Positions 10,673 to 22,823 of a stretch of DNA of 64,000 bases are shown in pieces. Below the pieces are notes generated by a model, which was given only the letters and a program-made list of their open reading frames with translations, did not search any database and was not told the origin of the DNA. Position numbers and translations under genes: made by a program. Location of the stretch: assembly GCA_030248215.1 (NCBI GenBank), contig JASANG010000501.1:80838-144837 (forward strand). Direction: 5' to 3'. The DNA comes from Enoplolaimus lenunculus (Eukaryota > Nematoda > Enoplea > Enoplida > Thoracostomopsidae). Position 1 is the first letter of the stretch, and each line of letters starts with the position of its first letter.

Positions 10673-11578
10673 GACGCTCGAGCCCGAGGGGGCTCTCACG
10701 TCTTGTGGTGATTTAGTACTATGTACACGTGTTGCAATTGTTAAACACTGTGCGATGTATATTATTTAACGTTTATGCACTGCGCGGGTTAAGAGACCCT
10801 ACTTTGTGCTAAGGGGATTTCCGATTAAGATATCGAAAACACCAGTACATTGGGCGTACAACTATGTGACCACAGCCACGGCATACAAACAGTAAGCAAA
10901 TTTTTATGTCAATGCGTTGGGGCATTATAGTTTGTCCTCAGTTTCTGCTAACGACCTGTATATTGTCCATAGTCTGTTACAAGGGATTCGCATAACAAAA
11001 TGTTTTTCAACCCTTTCTGGCTGGGAGTTGTTTTTGAGAAACCACTTTAAACAGAGCAAGCCTTGAGTAGAACCTACGCGTTGTCCAACAACTATTTTAA
11101 TAGTGTTGTAACACTACCTATGCTATTGCAACACACCCTAAATCGTCCCTACTCTCTCCAAAGGAGCACTACCAAAATACACAAGCTATCTTAATCATCT
11201 CTGTTTACACAATGGTCTACTTGCAATATTGTTTTGTAATGCCCTTAAAACCAGGTGGGTGGACAAATTTTCGAATTTTTGTGCACAGTATTATGTGAAT
11301 ACTCCATGATTTGTTTCCAATATTACTGCACACCGGGTTTATAACGCGCTGTGAAAGATAGCGTATAAGATTGTATCAGACTTTGAAACAACTCTCCAAC
11401 GTAAACCCATTGTTTACAAATTTTGCTAAAGTAGTAAATAGCACTGTAGCAAACAGTAAGCATACACTATTAGCATTAAACAATTGCTTATTTCCAGTAC
11501 ATTCATCAAATCATAAACAAAATGCTGGCTAAACGAACTGGTATGGTATCGCGGACAGACAATAATTGTAGCTGACAA

Positions 11579-11912
11579 CAGGGTGCAATCGGAGGTGAAA
11601 AATACCAGAGTCGGAGGTCAACGAAACTTGCCGGAGCCGGAAGCGAGGCGAAATTATGCAGTAAAAATGATGGTTAATTTTAGCATATATCTGCAATTTG
11701 TTCAGTTGTTTTGGTTTAACGTTAATTTTCTGGACAGTTTCGGAAATTCCTTTCTGAAAATTATGACAAACGTAAAGCGAAACACACTAAACAGATTAAT
11801 TTTGCTAAATTCTGGAAAATTTTTACTTTGAAATTGCTAGAACGTCCGGCAAAAGTTCTACCGGAGCCCGATTTTGTGCCGGACCTAGAAGCTGGCTCCC
11901 CGTTGTACCCTG
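11579..11912. mobile_element. hAT-like family I element
   Basis: Begins CAGGGTGCAATCGGAGGTG and ends CCCCGTTGTACCCTG. The flanking octamers are GCTGACAA and GTTGACAG (6 of 8 identical), consistent with an aged hAT target duplication. The interior has CCGGAGCCGG motifs and the AAACGTAAAGCGAAACACAC block shared, inverted, with 1044-1433. Confidence 0.65.
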
Positions 11913-12489
11913 GTTGACAGATATTTAGGCTTTCATAGTAGAGGTTTAGTTTCCGACTTCCGTATTTCTTTTACCCACCCCCATAGCATGTCACTCCCAA
12001 AAATTTACACCAATCAAATTAACTTTGCGCAAACCCTATTCGCTCTGTCGTTTCAGATATCGAGAAACCGCATTTACTCAACGAATACTCAAGTATTGAA
12101 AATAATCAAAATGCGTTACTTATCCAAAACATAACCGCCTTTGGTATTAACCGTAGCACCAAAATAGAGACTCGATAGTAACCACATCAAAACCAATGTA
12201 AAATACTCAATAAGTGCCACCAAGCTCACGTGACAGCTGCCATTGCTGGGTCACCGCACACGTAAAAGATCAGGGACGGAACGTTTATTGCTTTGGCTTA
12301 GGCTTTTAGGCGTAAACTCATTCTTTACGCTTATGCTTTAGGATTATGAAAATGCTTATACTACTGTTACGGCCCTGTTCTATACACTGACCATGTATTA
12401 TTGCATTCTATAGCAGTCTTCAAAAATGAACCAAATGTTAAAACGAAACGCACTAAACTAATAAATGCTTACAAGTCACTGATCTCAAG

Positions 12490-12920
12490 CGATCATCGTA
12501 AACAAATAGTCATATGTCATATGATACCGCGGGACATTTATCCAAATATCATATGATATTCCAAATTTCAACCGAATATCATATGATATTATACAGGATA
12601 ACGTAATTTGTGCTCACTAATAATATAGTTAAAAATTAGATAATCTAGCTTTAAGTGATTTCAAATGCTGAATTAGCTTCTGTCTTTCTATTTCTGGTGC
12701 AATTTTTGTCTAAATCTATTCCTAAGTATAAATAAATTCAAATTTCAGATTTTAGTATCATATGATATTCTACAGGACATTCAAACTAGTTTACTACAAC
12801 CTTGCAGACATTTTCAAACATGTCATAATGATATTGACAGACACTATTTCGAATATCATATGATATTGCAGTACAAACAGTGAATGTCACATCAGGACAG
12901 TTAACGTGAACCCCGCATAA
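12490..12920. mobile_element. Family K element with repeated ATATCATATGATAT palindromes
   Basis: The palindrome ATATCATATGATAT or a close form occurs near 12545, 12575, 12768 and 12852, with related CATATGTCATATGATA at 12512. The right border GTTAACGTGAACCCCGCATA matches the terminal repeat of the element at 24150-24456, so the two are related although this copy's left end is lost. Confidence 0.55.
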
Positions 12921-14649
12921 GTAGTCTCAGGTATAATTCTGCCAAAATATTTCAATAATAACAGATCTAATTTGGAATTTTTAATTTCACTTTTTTCCAC
13001 GTTTTACCCCAACTGTTGTATCAAACGAAACCGACGGAGTGCTCAAATCTCCTGAAACAAACAAATATAAGTTTTAAACACCGTTATAACTGCTGTCATA
13101 ATCCGCTATTAATTCCTCATTCCTACTTTACTAACCTGCTATTCCTTCAGAATTATCTGAATGTCAAATAATCCACAATTATTCCGAGGTTGCTAAGATA
13201 GTATCCTCTGTGAAATAGGCAAAAACGTTTTTATTTCACTGCAAAAAATGAGGGTTATGGTGCACTTGCGGTGAGATATGCCCTGACGCGTAATACATTA
13301 TTTTTTAAGGTTTTATTCCACGGGTCCAAGGCTGTAATCGCAATTCCAAAGTCAGTCGCGACTACGCGAGCGTAAAAATGCAGTAAACGCTATTTACTCA
13401 GTTTACCTTCGCGATTTTATCGCCGCGCTCGACTTTTGCTATACCCAGCACTCAGTTGTTTGCAAACGCGATTGTAATCGCGCCTGCAGACGATTGGAAA
13501 ATGTCATATATACTAGCTAGGGCAAAGTACTACTCAGTTCAGGATGGCAACAAAAAAATTCGGAATCGGCTACAGATTAGGCATAAATTGAATGTGTGAA
13601 ATGGGATTCAGCAAGGTTCTAACCAGTCTGTGTTTCCAAAATCGAGTTAGAACATAATGAACGAATTCGGGTTACGATTATTTCAAAAGTCACATTGCGT
13701 GCATAAGATTAGGTTTTCTAAACCTGTCATGTGAAACGGCTCCAGTGTTAATTTTATACAATTTATTTTCTATACAAATGGCTTTCTCAATGCGAAGGTT
13801 CACATTCGGAATTGGACTTGGCAAAATCACGCACAATACGTTCGGTAACGGTGAAATCGTGGTTTCGGAGCTACCCTGACTCAGCTAATCATTTCCCTTA
13901 CGACAAACCTACCAAACGGTTTCACAGCATTTTGATTCCAATTCGGATTTGTTACCGAGCCTCCAAATAAAATGCCAGAGCTGCTTGTATTGAATGACGA
14001 CGCGCCATAAACAGGGCTTTGATATTCTGCAACAAACCCAGTGGGTCATAGCGCAAAAGGCCTCATTAAAACACACAACGGCAACAAAACAAAACAAAAA
14101 CCGACAATCAGGATCAGAACTACAGCAATCGATTGAAATTGCGTCGCTACTGAATCACAATTGGGATCGCACTTATTTCTGACCGGACTGTATGTAGCTT
14201 TCGGATGCCATGAACCACACAATATCAAAACTAGGAAGCTTAACCTACCGGAAACAGAACCTGTGCGATCTCGCATAAATGCTGTTCGCTTATCTGCAAA
14301 TCCGTCGCTTCGCCCCTTCGTTGCGTTGTAACCACCCAAACCAGTTCTAGTCAATTTATCTAAACCAGAAACATCGCAATAATGTGAATTTTGCGTACTT
14401 AAGCTCTGGGCTATCATGTGCAACATGTTTTATGCAGCGAAGTTGCAACATGTACGGCAACAGAAAATAGAGGAAACAATCTCTATAGTCTTTATTTCTA
14501 ATTTTTCAAACAGCTTCGGTGCCGTTACTGCCTACAAACCTGGATGAGCAATTATATACCATCATAACAATTCAAGTTACCACAAAACTTTCTACTTTTG
14601 CTACTACATCCGGACATTATCATTCTGCCTAAATTTTACCAAAATTCTG

Positions 14650-15563
14650 CTATACAAATAAGACGTGTCTTTTATTCCCATACAATGCCGCATTCTCACC
14701 ACCTGTACTTTGTAATCCATACGGTGATGCGAATCCTTGATGAACTGAAGTTGGCGGGCTTCCAAACAGCAGCCCCGGCATTGTCTGAGCGGAGCTCAAG
14801 CCTTGAATAAAAACAATCATGAATCAAGTAATAATGTGGCAAAATTGCCGGATGCTGTAAAAGCTTGCTTTTCATACATTAAAATCAAAATCAGCAGTAA
14901 AACACATTTGGCCGCAAAGTTTTTAGGCATACGAAATACAAACATGCCCTTGATGCGTAAGTGAGGCCAAGATTCGTTCAAAACATGCGTAGTTCCATTA
15001 TGACTGGATAAAACATACCTGATACACTCGACAATACACCTATTCCAGAAACAGATGGCGAACCAAACTGTGTCCCCATCGAAGGTTCTGTACTTCCTCC
15101 AATACCAGACAACAACATTGAATGCTGCAACTGTTGTGGTTGCAACAATTGTAGCTGATGTTGTTGCTGGTGTTGTTGTTGGTACAATGCAGACTGCGCG
15201 TGAATATGCTGTGAATACGGCAACGCAGATAACGTTGTACCAGTGACGGAAGAATGGCCGTAGCCAATGGGAGGCGGCGGCGTAGCTCCGGCCCCTCCAA
15301 CGATGACTTGACTGGTTTGAGCAGACGAGTCCGTAGCTGCTGCCGCTGATTGAGCGGCATGAACAACTTTGTCAAGTTGCTCAAGAGCACGCCTGTGTGC
15401 TCGCGCAACACTCGCTTCTGGTTGTTTTTGCTGTTTAGCGAATGGATCGCGCTCTGCAGCGGCGGTGATCGCAACCGAAGGTGCTCCACCACCAATGGCG
15501 TAGCGTGAACGAAACCGATCTTTTTGTAACTACAAAATAAAACGCAATAACAAGAACAAGAGC

Positions 15564-15640
<77 letters not shown>

Positions 15641-18179
15641 CTGTGATTATACAAGATTTCGTAACATTCCGGGTAAGTCATGGCAAAACTTCAAAACATA
15701 TAAATATTTTCCTAAATAATTATGGTTTGCAAGAAACGATCGAATATCCAGGCTCGGCCAAAATCTATATTCGAATACGGTATTTTACATTACCGGACAG
15801 ACACTGCTATAGCGCTTAACATGATTCCAAATTAATCAATTAGTTATGAGTATGAGCAAAATTTAAATTCCAAACACTTTTGTTTCAACAGAAATAAGTA
15901 TACTAGAAAGACAGATAATCGGATATTGAACTATCTGCTCCAGTTGAGTATTTTAGGATTGTGTCGCACCCAAATATTTTGCCCCTACGTATGTAGCAAC
16001 AGTCAACTGAAATAATTATAATTGTAATAATAATAAAATAATACTAATAATAATAGTAATAATAATAATAATAAATTCCAACCTGTATAACTTCATGATT
16101 CTGATGCACACGATGTGCAATCACATCGTAAGTGTCTTTCATTTTCGACAGATGCTTCACTACGTCTATTAATAAGATTCAAAAAATATATATACATAAA
16201 ACAAATAAGCAAAAAACAAAAATAAACATGCAAAAAATAAACAGCAAAGCAATAAATACATAAGTGTGTAACTACAATACAAATTGAACCTGCGTTTACT
16301 TGCTTACCTGGTAGAGTAACGGCCGAATCGCGTTGTTTTGATTCAAGCATGCGTTCAAGCATTTCTACTTGACGTTGCAACTCAAACAGCTGTTGATCGT
16401 AGCGGCTAGTCAGTTGTAACAAAAATCTAAATAAACACATATACAATGCTGACATTTCACTGGCCAATCTCGAGGGTGGAACCAAAAATACATAAGATGA
16501 ATAGTAAAATAATATCCCGCTGAAACTACAATATTAAACGCATATTTCAATTGAAAGTAAAACTTCCAGTAACAACTTGACTGCAACTTGTTACAATACT
16601 AATCTTATAAGGGTCTGCGAATTGCATTGTGCTGCCTGGAATAATTAGCTCTGTCACCTTGAACACAGTCATATTGCAATTTTACTTCTAATCAAGTTTA
16701 TTACAGTTATCAATACATATTTTTCAACCAACCGGCCGGCAAACCAGTTCCTGAAACCGTGAGTAAACCCTCAGCCGAGGCCAGATACCCGTAAATGTAC
16801 ATAACACTTAAATACCCTTTCAATAATTATCTGAAAAGCTTGACAAACGTCACTTTTTGCAAATAAAAACAACAAAAAAATTCGTATATATTCATACTCG
16901 ATATGTGGCTTTGTATCAAACGGCACCCCAATAGGAGTTTCATTAACCTTCTGTAATTGTTCACAGCGTCGAACATCCTGCGAACACAACAATATCATAT
17001 TATACGCAAATACGCAACTCAATAAAAAAATCACAACAAATTTTTAGTTATATTTTAGAATTACTTAGCAACCCATTTTGTGGGCCAAGACCCAACATTT
17101 AACCTACTAAAACTTGTTGTTTAATGCTTTACTTAATTTTCAGTAACAAACCTTATATAGCTTAGTTTTACGTTGACTGCTGTATTAAATTCGAAAACGT
17201 CGAAATTTACAGCATACGTAAGCGAAAAATTAGTTCCTAAAATAATCAGTTTTTATGAAATTCATATTTTAACCTTGACTCGTAGCAGGGAAAAACAAAA
17301 AGCAAACAAATAAAACAATTTCAATGTAACAACAATAACAATAACAACAACAACAACAACAACAACCCTTCCTCACCCAACCCAAACTCCTCTCATACTT
17401 CTCTAAGACAATGCTTCAAATGTTGTGATTCGCTTGCTAAATGTGGCACTTGACACGCGCAATGAGTTATATCGCTTGCCGCTGCGGCCAAATCGCGTGT
17501 GATTGCAACACCACAATCGGCAATATCTATGTTCGCAATATTATCCGAAATAGTTCGACACGACTTTAAATGGGCTCTGAAAACAAAATTTAAAACGTTC
17601 GCAGTTCTTCAGCACTGCTTGTTTGTTCGCCTGCATCATCGGACAAGCTTATAAAGGCTACGTAGCATTTCTATATCTGAGCTCTGGTTTTCAAATGTGT
17701 GTAGTATCTATCAGCGTTCTGCGACAGGTCCGTACAATGATCTCTGAATGATTAGAAATATCAATATTTTTAAAATTTAAAAATATGTTACAATACAGTA
17801 GAAACGTCCCGGGTCCAGGATTTTACCCGGATCTGAGGCCGGGGCCAGCACAATACACTAAACTTCTAATTTTATGTACCTTTTGCATAAGCATGCACCT
17901 GAGAGCATGATACCGTTCTTACATCACGCCACGCGACATTTTATTGATACTCCCATGTTGTGAAGTTAGCGTTAATGTATTTGTTATTTGCCATATCGCG
18001 TTACGTGACTTTTTTGCTTATGGTATTGTAATAAACTTACTGTGTTGTTTTCGGATTCTGGCTAAATTGTTCCACGGAACATTGCTTTTCTGGTACAATC
18101 CGTGGTACTATATGACTCTAGCACCGGCACCCTCTGACCCCGGCCCCGGGCCACCTCTACAATACAGTCACAAATCAGC

Positions 18180-18210
<31 letters not shown>

Positions 18211-18211
18211 C

Positions 18212-18242
<31 letters not shown>

Positions 18243-21200
18243 TCAATTTGACATACTTGAACTGATTGACCAATTGAAATAACTCAGCCGGAAGTTGTAA
18301 ATCTTTTGGCTTTGCAACACTGAAACAAAAAGTAATAATAAGACACCACTTCGCCATTGACGTACCAATGGGGGCAATGGGGGTTGGAATTCACCATTTA
18401 CTGTAAATTAACGACGTATAATTTACAGCTAATTTAACTTCATTTTCTAAACATTAGCTTAAGATTAAACGGACTCGTGAAGTAATGACTGTATCTTGAT
18501 ATTGCGTTTGAGCTTTTGAATGTATCTTAAATAGGTGTAGCATGTAACATCAGTTGATGAATGATGATATGACTTGTAGTTTTAATAACCAGTGAACTAT
18601 CAGGTTAGATATTTCGCATTTGTTTAAAGCTCAGCTACAGCATGAGGTCAGCAGAGAAAAAATCGTCCTTCAGCTCCTGAAATTCGGTCTCTTTAGTGAG
18701 TAGTTCGAAAACTTGAACGATTTTGGTACTAGTCATATATTTCCAGACTTCTCAAAAAAGCTTAACGACAAAGTTGTGTCTTTTGTTGACTGGTCATGTT
18801 AAATTCACTGGGACTGGTATTTTTCACCCCCGGTCGTACTCTGATCAGTTTGGTTGAATAGTGGTTCCTCAAGTCAAATTATGGCTCGAATCAAAATTTC
18901 ACTCAAGTTTTCCACTCAATTATGTGGCTAAATTGTAGAAACATGACTTAAGTCTAAGCTTGCATTCTCAAGTGTGTCTAGCGCGTATGTTCAAGTGCTG
19001 ATTTTGAACCAACCAATTTTGACAAGGATCCATATTCTCAAACAGGTTTTCAAACTTCGAACTTATACAATAAATTGTTGATTTCAAAACGAAAAATTGC
19101 GCTAAATATCGAAGTTCTTCGTTCACTGGTTCGAAAATTATAAGACCTATCAATAATTGATGAACACACTAACGCACAAGAGAATATGGCTTCAAGATTT
19201 CTATTTGAAAAGAAAGCTACTGCAACGGCTTAAACTATGTAGTTGCCTGGGTTTTTTAGCGTGTTTCTCAGACGTGTGATTAGAAAGTGTAAAGTGTAGA
19301 ATCTGTACATATATTTTTGGCTCATTTACACTCCGATAAACGAATTTCAAATTGTTACAGAAAATCGCCAGCTAGGGATATTAGGCTGCGGATATGTTTG
19401 GCTATAGATGAGCTTTTTTGGGAGCGTGTTATGCCCTGTATGTTAAACAGTGGAGTGGATGCGTTCAAATGCGAAATAAAGCTTTTAATTGGAGATTAAC
19501 GTCTGCGTGAACATTTGACGAACAACTTTCTACGCGTCGAAATTCTCGCTAGTTAAAAGACTGCTAAAATGAATGGTTTTATTTGTGTGGTCAGACAATA
19601 TTTCTTAATTCTGCATTTATATAGAAAATCAACCTAAGCGTTAGGTTATGTTAAGTCATGTCTCTGCAACCCTGAAAGCACGAGTTTAGGTGGAAATATT
19701 GTAGTATCTGTAATATTTAAGCGCATTTATATATGTATATGAATATATAAATATAAATGCATGTACTTTTAACGTCATAATCCCGGCTAATTTAGGTCAA
19801 ATTATCAACGATTAATCAATTTCTGTGTGGGGTTGTTTAAAACCCAGTAGTAGTACCGCTACCACGTTTAACTGTCCAAAGCTCAAATGAGTTATTTAGG
19901 CAGAATCCCAGTGGCACACTAGCAGCCACAATTAGCTATCTGGACAGACAAAATCGGGTAGCTATATCCGGTTAACACCCGGCTCCGATAAAAAATTGCT
20001 GTCATGCTCCGGTAGCTATCAAAATTAAGATCCTATCGATCTATGTTCATCTCCCTTCTAGAAAACATTACTGCCCCAATAGAAAAGGTTTAGCGCCCCT
20101 TATAAGCCATCTGAAATCATCGAACGCCACTTCAGAAAATGTTTTAGTCCCCATTGCATGTTGAACTGGCTACATACAATTCAACTTCGCTTATATAAAG
20201 ATGGACTTAAGATTACAAAAATTCAAAACAAAAAACAAATCCACGACTTACCCATGGGGCTGCTGTATATTGCTTCCTCCTGAAACATTCCAAATACAAA
20301 AGTTTTGTAAACTAACTCAAACACACAGGTTGCTCCCTACAGTATCGCCACGGACAAAATAAACGCTCCGTGATAGCGATTGAGTTTACTGCACTTGCGT
20401 TCAAGATGTTATAATAATTGCACTCCAGCAACTCGAAACTGCGCTTACAATAATTGCGCTTCGAATGCAATCGCGAATGCACTTAATTCAGCCCGCGGCA
20501 GTACAACTTCATTAAAACCCAATATAAAAATAAGTATACTCGCCTGCTAACCAAGGTACAGTGATATATAACTAAAGGACTCATGCGTAACGAAAAAGTC
20601 TTACTCCAATCCCACCCTACTGAAACACAAACTAAAGCCCTATTCACACGTGCAAGGTTTTGCTGCGAGGACTTGTAGTTGCAAATTGCTCGTAGAACAA
20701 TCATTTTTTATCAGCCAATGAGAAAGCGGCTGCAACAAATTCAATAAACTTGCATGTTTGTTCATACTTGTGAACTAAATTTCTAGCTATGATTTTTAAT
20801 AAATCATTTGCAGCTGCGAGGATTTCGAACGGGATTTTGGACAAAACTTAATAGTTCAAGTTGCAGCTGCAAGTTCTCCTAGCAAAAACTTGCACGTGTG
20901 AATAGGGCTTAAAACAATGTCAACGTGTAACCAAGTGGGTAAAATTAATATAATAAAAACTAGCGTACGACCACATAATTCATTTACCCGATACGGGAGC
21001 TGGATAGTGAATTTTTTACTAGAACCGGATATCAAAACATATATCCACTATATATTGAGTCGCGCAAAAGTATATTATGTTCACTGAGCTAAAAGTAATA
21101 TAAATAATTTACTTTGAATTTTTTAATTTAACTTCAGTGTATCGAAATTTGAAGTTCTTGACTTTGCCAAAAATGAAATCGCAGCAAGATGTTAATATAA

Positions 21201-22823
21201 AATTTGGAACCACCTTCGAAAATACCCGGTATCCAGTGGGTTTAAACCGGATACTGATATCGAATTTGCCGGATAGTGAACCGGATCCGGATATCTGGTC
21301 ACACCCTGCATAAAATAAATCACAGCATACCATCACAATTTGGCAACTACATTGTTACTGCGTTGTTCGGAGCCGGATAGCATTTGTACGACAGAATTTG
21401 TGTTTCGGCATACACAGGCAGGGCATGACCGATATTAATGATGTTAAATATGTCTACTTTTCAGAAACAGATTTTGGTATTCGAATCCACAACAGTAAAA
21501 TATATTCTTGGTACAATTGCCGGACGGCTCCGGATAGCACTAAACCTCATCCCAAAATACGAAAGATACCCTGTTACCTGCAGTAGTTGTGTACAGAGCA
21601 GTTGCAGAGCCCCCAAGTCCAACATACGTTGTTGTAGTTACTGCTGCGAATACAGTTGGTTGTTGTTGTTGTTGTTGAACTGCGCTAAGCGTATTCACTG
21701 TAGATGCTGCTCCTACACCAGTACCGGTACCAAATCCAGTGAACCCTGAAAATTATTAAGAAACAAACTTAAAATTTCTACAGATAGAAAAGCTTAATCT
21801 TTGCCATTAAGCACTTCAACGCCAGTCATATGGAGATTATAAGAAGCAATGCGATAATACAGGTTAGAGTTGGGATGTAGGTTAGGATTTTTAACAGCGG
21901 ATATGCCGCGCAATAATTATGTACCAGCAGTCACCTTTTACCCGCGCCTGAAGTTAAACAAGTATCTTACAGCAACTGACCAGAAGTAAAACAGACAACA
22001 GCGTGCATTTTGCACCTTTAAAAGTTAGGTTTGGCGCGGATAAAACTCAATTTTTACCCGCATGATACAAATCTTTACCCGCGGGTATACCCACGCCTGG
22101 AATTCTCTACCCGACCAGCGTTTACCCACGAGAAAGTCCAACTCTGATACGAAGCATTACAAGAAATATTCTCGATTAGATGTCAACATAAATCATACAC
22201 CGTGATTGCTCAACAATGTTTAACCAGAAACCAATGACTGATTTAGGTTCGCTTGCTGCCATGCAAGCAAAATAGCAGTCAAAAACAGATTTTATCGTTC
22301 GTCCACTCAACCGACCTACCTCCTTTGCAAAAATATCAAAATACAATAACATACCTAATGTTCCAGTCTGTGCCGTACTTGCACCGGTTCCAAATGTCAG
22401 CGCTCCAGATTTGCTAGTCACCGTCGCAGCAGGTCCTCCAATACCAAAACCAATACGCCCTGCGGATCCACTAGCACCAGAGCTAGCAGTTACGGGCGCA
22501 GTACTCGTGACAGCACCGCCAAACCCCGCAAAACCACCAAATCCGGTCGTGGCCGCAATCGAAGTTGCCTGATTTCCAGGTGCTGTAGTACCAAATCCAG
22601 TACTACTGAACAACGGTTGCCCTGTAGCCGTCATACCACTAGTGCTGAAACCAAATCCGCTTGCAGTAGTTGCAGTAGCCTGCCCTGTCGAACCGGATGC
22701 GGTTCCAAAACTAAATCCTGTTGAAGGCGCCGCAACCGGGTTAATCCCTCCACTGCTTGTACCAAATCCAAACCCAGGCGTTGTTCCGGAGCTAACAACT
22801 GCCGGTTGCTGTACACCAAACAT
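14650..22823 (-). CDS. NUP58: Nucleoporin Nup58/p45 (FG nucleoporin of the central channel)
   Basis: Component of the Nup62-Nup54-Nup58 channel complex of the nuclear pore. Ten exons: 22355-22823, 21578-21745, 20252-20279, 18257-18319, 17399-17576, 16898-16977, 16308-16426, 16083-16165, 15019-15529, 14650-14801. They join in phase to 1851 nt (616 aa; human NUP58 is about 600). Residues 1-212 are G/S/T-rich with FG dipeptides (GFGFGTSSGG, GFGGFAGFGG), then a Q6 run and TYVGLGG. Residues about 223-396 are the coiled-coil core: LQLPAELFQLVNQF, ETPIGVPFDTKPHIE, YDQQLFELQRQVEMLE, DTYDVIAHRVHQNHEV, which follow human NUP58 in order. Residues 397-616 are Q/H- and S-rich, and the end keeps a GNKR motif like the human C-terminus. 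The 28-nt third exon was accepted because only it restores phase. Donor GTTGGA after 16083 is weak. An AG lies 12 nt upstream of the ATG. Confidence 0.87.
15564..15642. repeat. (CAA)n microsatellite in a Nup58 intron
   Basis: An almost pure CAA/ACA triplet run of about 79 nt, about 35 bp upstream (on the gene strand) of exon 15019-15529. Read as GTT/TTG on the transcribed strand it lies in the polypyrimidine-tract region of that intron. Confidence 0.9.
16014..16079. repeat. (AAT)n microsatellite beside a Nup58 5' splice site
   Basis: Imperfect AAT triplets run to within a few bases of the donor of exon 16083-16165 (donor at 16077-16082). Confidence 0.8.
17327..17366. repeat. (ACA)n short triplet repeat
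   Basis: Imperfect AACAATAACA followed by seven or so ACA triplets, about 30 bp downstream of the donor of Nup58 exon 17399-17576. Confidence 0.75.
18180..18241. repeat. (AAT)n microsatellite in a Nup58 intron
   Basis: About 60 nt of AAT triplets with one interruption (CAT), starting 10 bp downstream, on the gene strand, of the donor of exon 18257-18319. It produces isoleucine or asparagine runs in spurious ORFs. Confidence 0.9.
20633..20912. mobile_element. Family G MITE (CCCTATTCACACGTGCAAG inverted repeats)
   Basis: Begins TAAAGCCCTATTCACACGTG and ends CACGTGTGAATAGGGCTTA; the terminal inverted repeats are about 25 bp and nearly perfect. The interior has CTGCGAGGACTTG and its inverse. 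It lies in the Nup58 intron between exons 20252-20279 and 21578-21745. A diverged copy is seen at 43745-44790. Confidence 0.75.
20990..21310. mobile_element. Family C-like element (GGATATCCGG ends), degenerate
   Basis: The right end reads ATCCGGATATCTGGTCACAC then CCTG, the inverse of the CAGGGTGYRACCGGATATCC type. The left end is weak (around GATACGGGAGCTGGATAG). Similar elements: 42386-42745, 63546-63900 and about 25990-26350. Confidence 0.5.
21850..22148. mobile_element. Degenerate inverted-repeat element
   Basis: The outer parts GGTTAGAGTTGGGA and GAAAGTCCAACTCTGATAC are inverted, and repeated TTTACCCGCG motifs lie inside. A fragment with the same GTGGGTATACCCGCG block is at 4298-4340. 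Located in the first Nup58 intron. Confidence 0.45.

Larger units (their letters stand above)
8768..14649. other. Intergenic region between NPL and Nup58, repeat-rich
   Basis: No spliced gene could be supported here. It holds repeat families H (8987-9136), F (9180-9630), I (about 9656-10392 and 11579-11912), a SINE (10556-10672), A (12258-12393) and K (about 12490-12920), each described separately. At 13540-13950 there is a degenerate element with GGCAACAAAAAAATTCGGAA, resembling 59035-59135. Two isolated ORFs (9905-10165 plus; 14046-14426 minus) have no recognisable domain. Confidence 0.6.

Noticed and set aside
10600-10680. Functional tRNA gene
   Set aside because: A and B boxes are present but acceptor, D and anticodon stems do not pair cleanly by eye, and the tail recurs elsewhere, so a SINE is preferred.
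14046-14426. 126-codon minus-strand ORF with a hydrophobic stretch
   Set aside because: No recognisable domain, no splice context joining it to other exons, and it overlaps a repeat-like region; not supported as a gene.
15040-15681. 213-codon minus-strand ORF with a long poly-cysteine run
   Set aside because: A shadow frame of the Nup58 exon 15019-15529 extended through the (CAA)n intronic microsatellite.
19317-19499. 60-codon plus-strand ORF within a Nup58 intron
   Set aside because: No family recognised, no flanking exon found; could be chance in AT-rich DNA.
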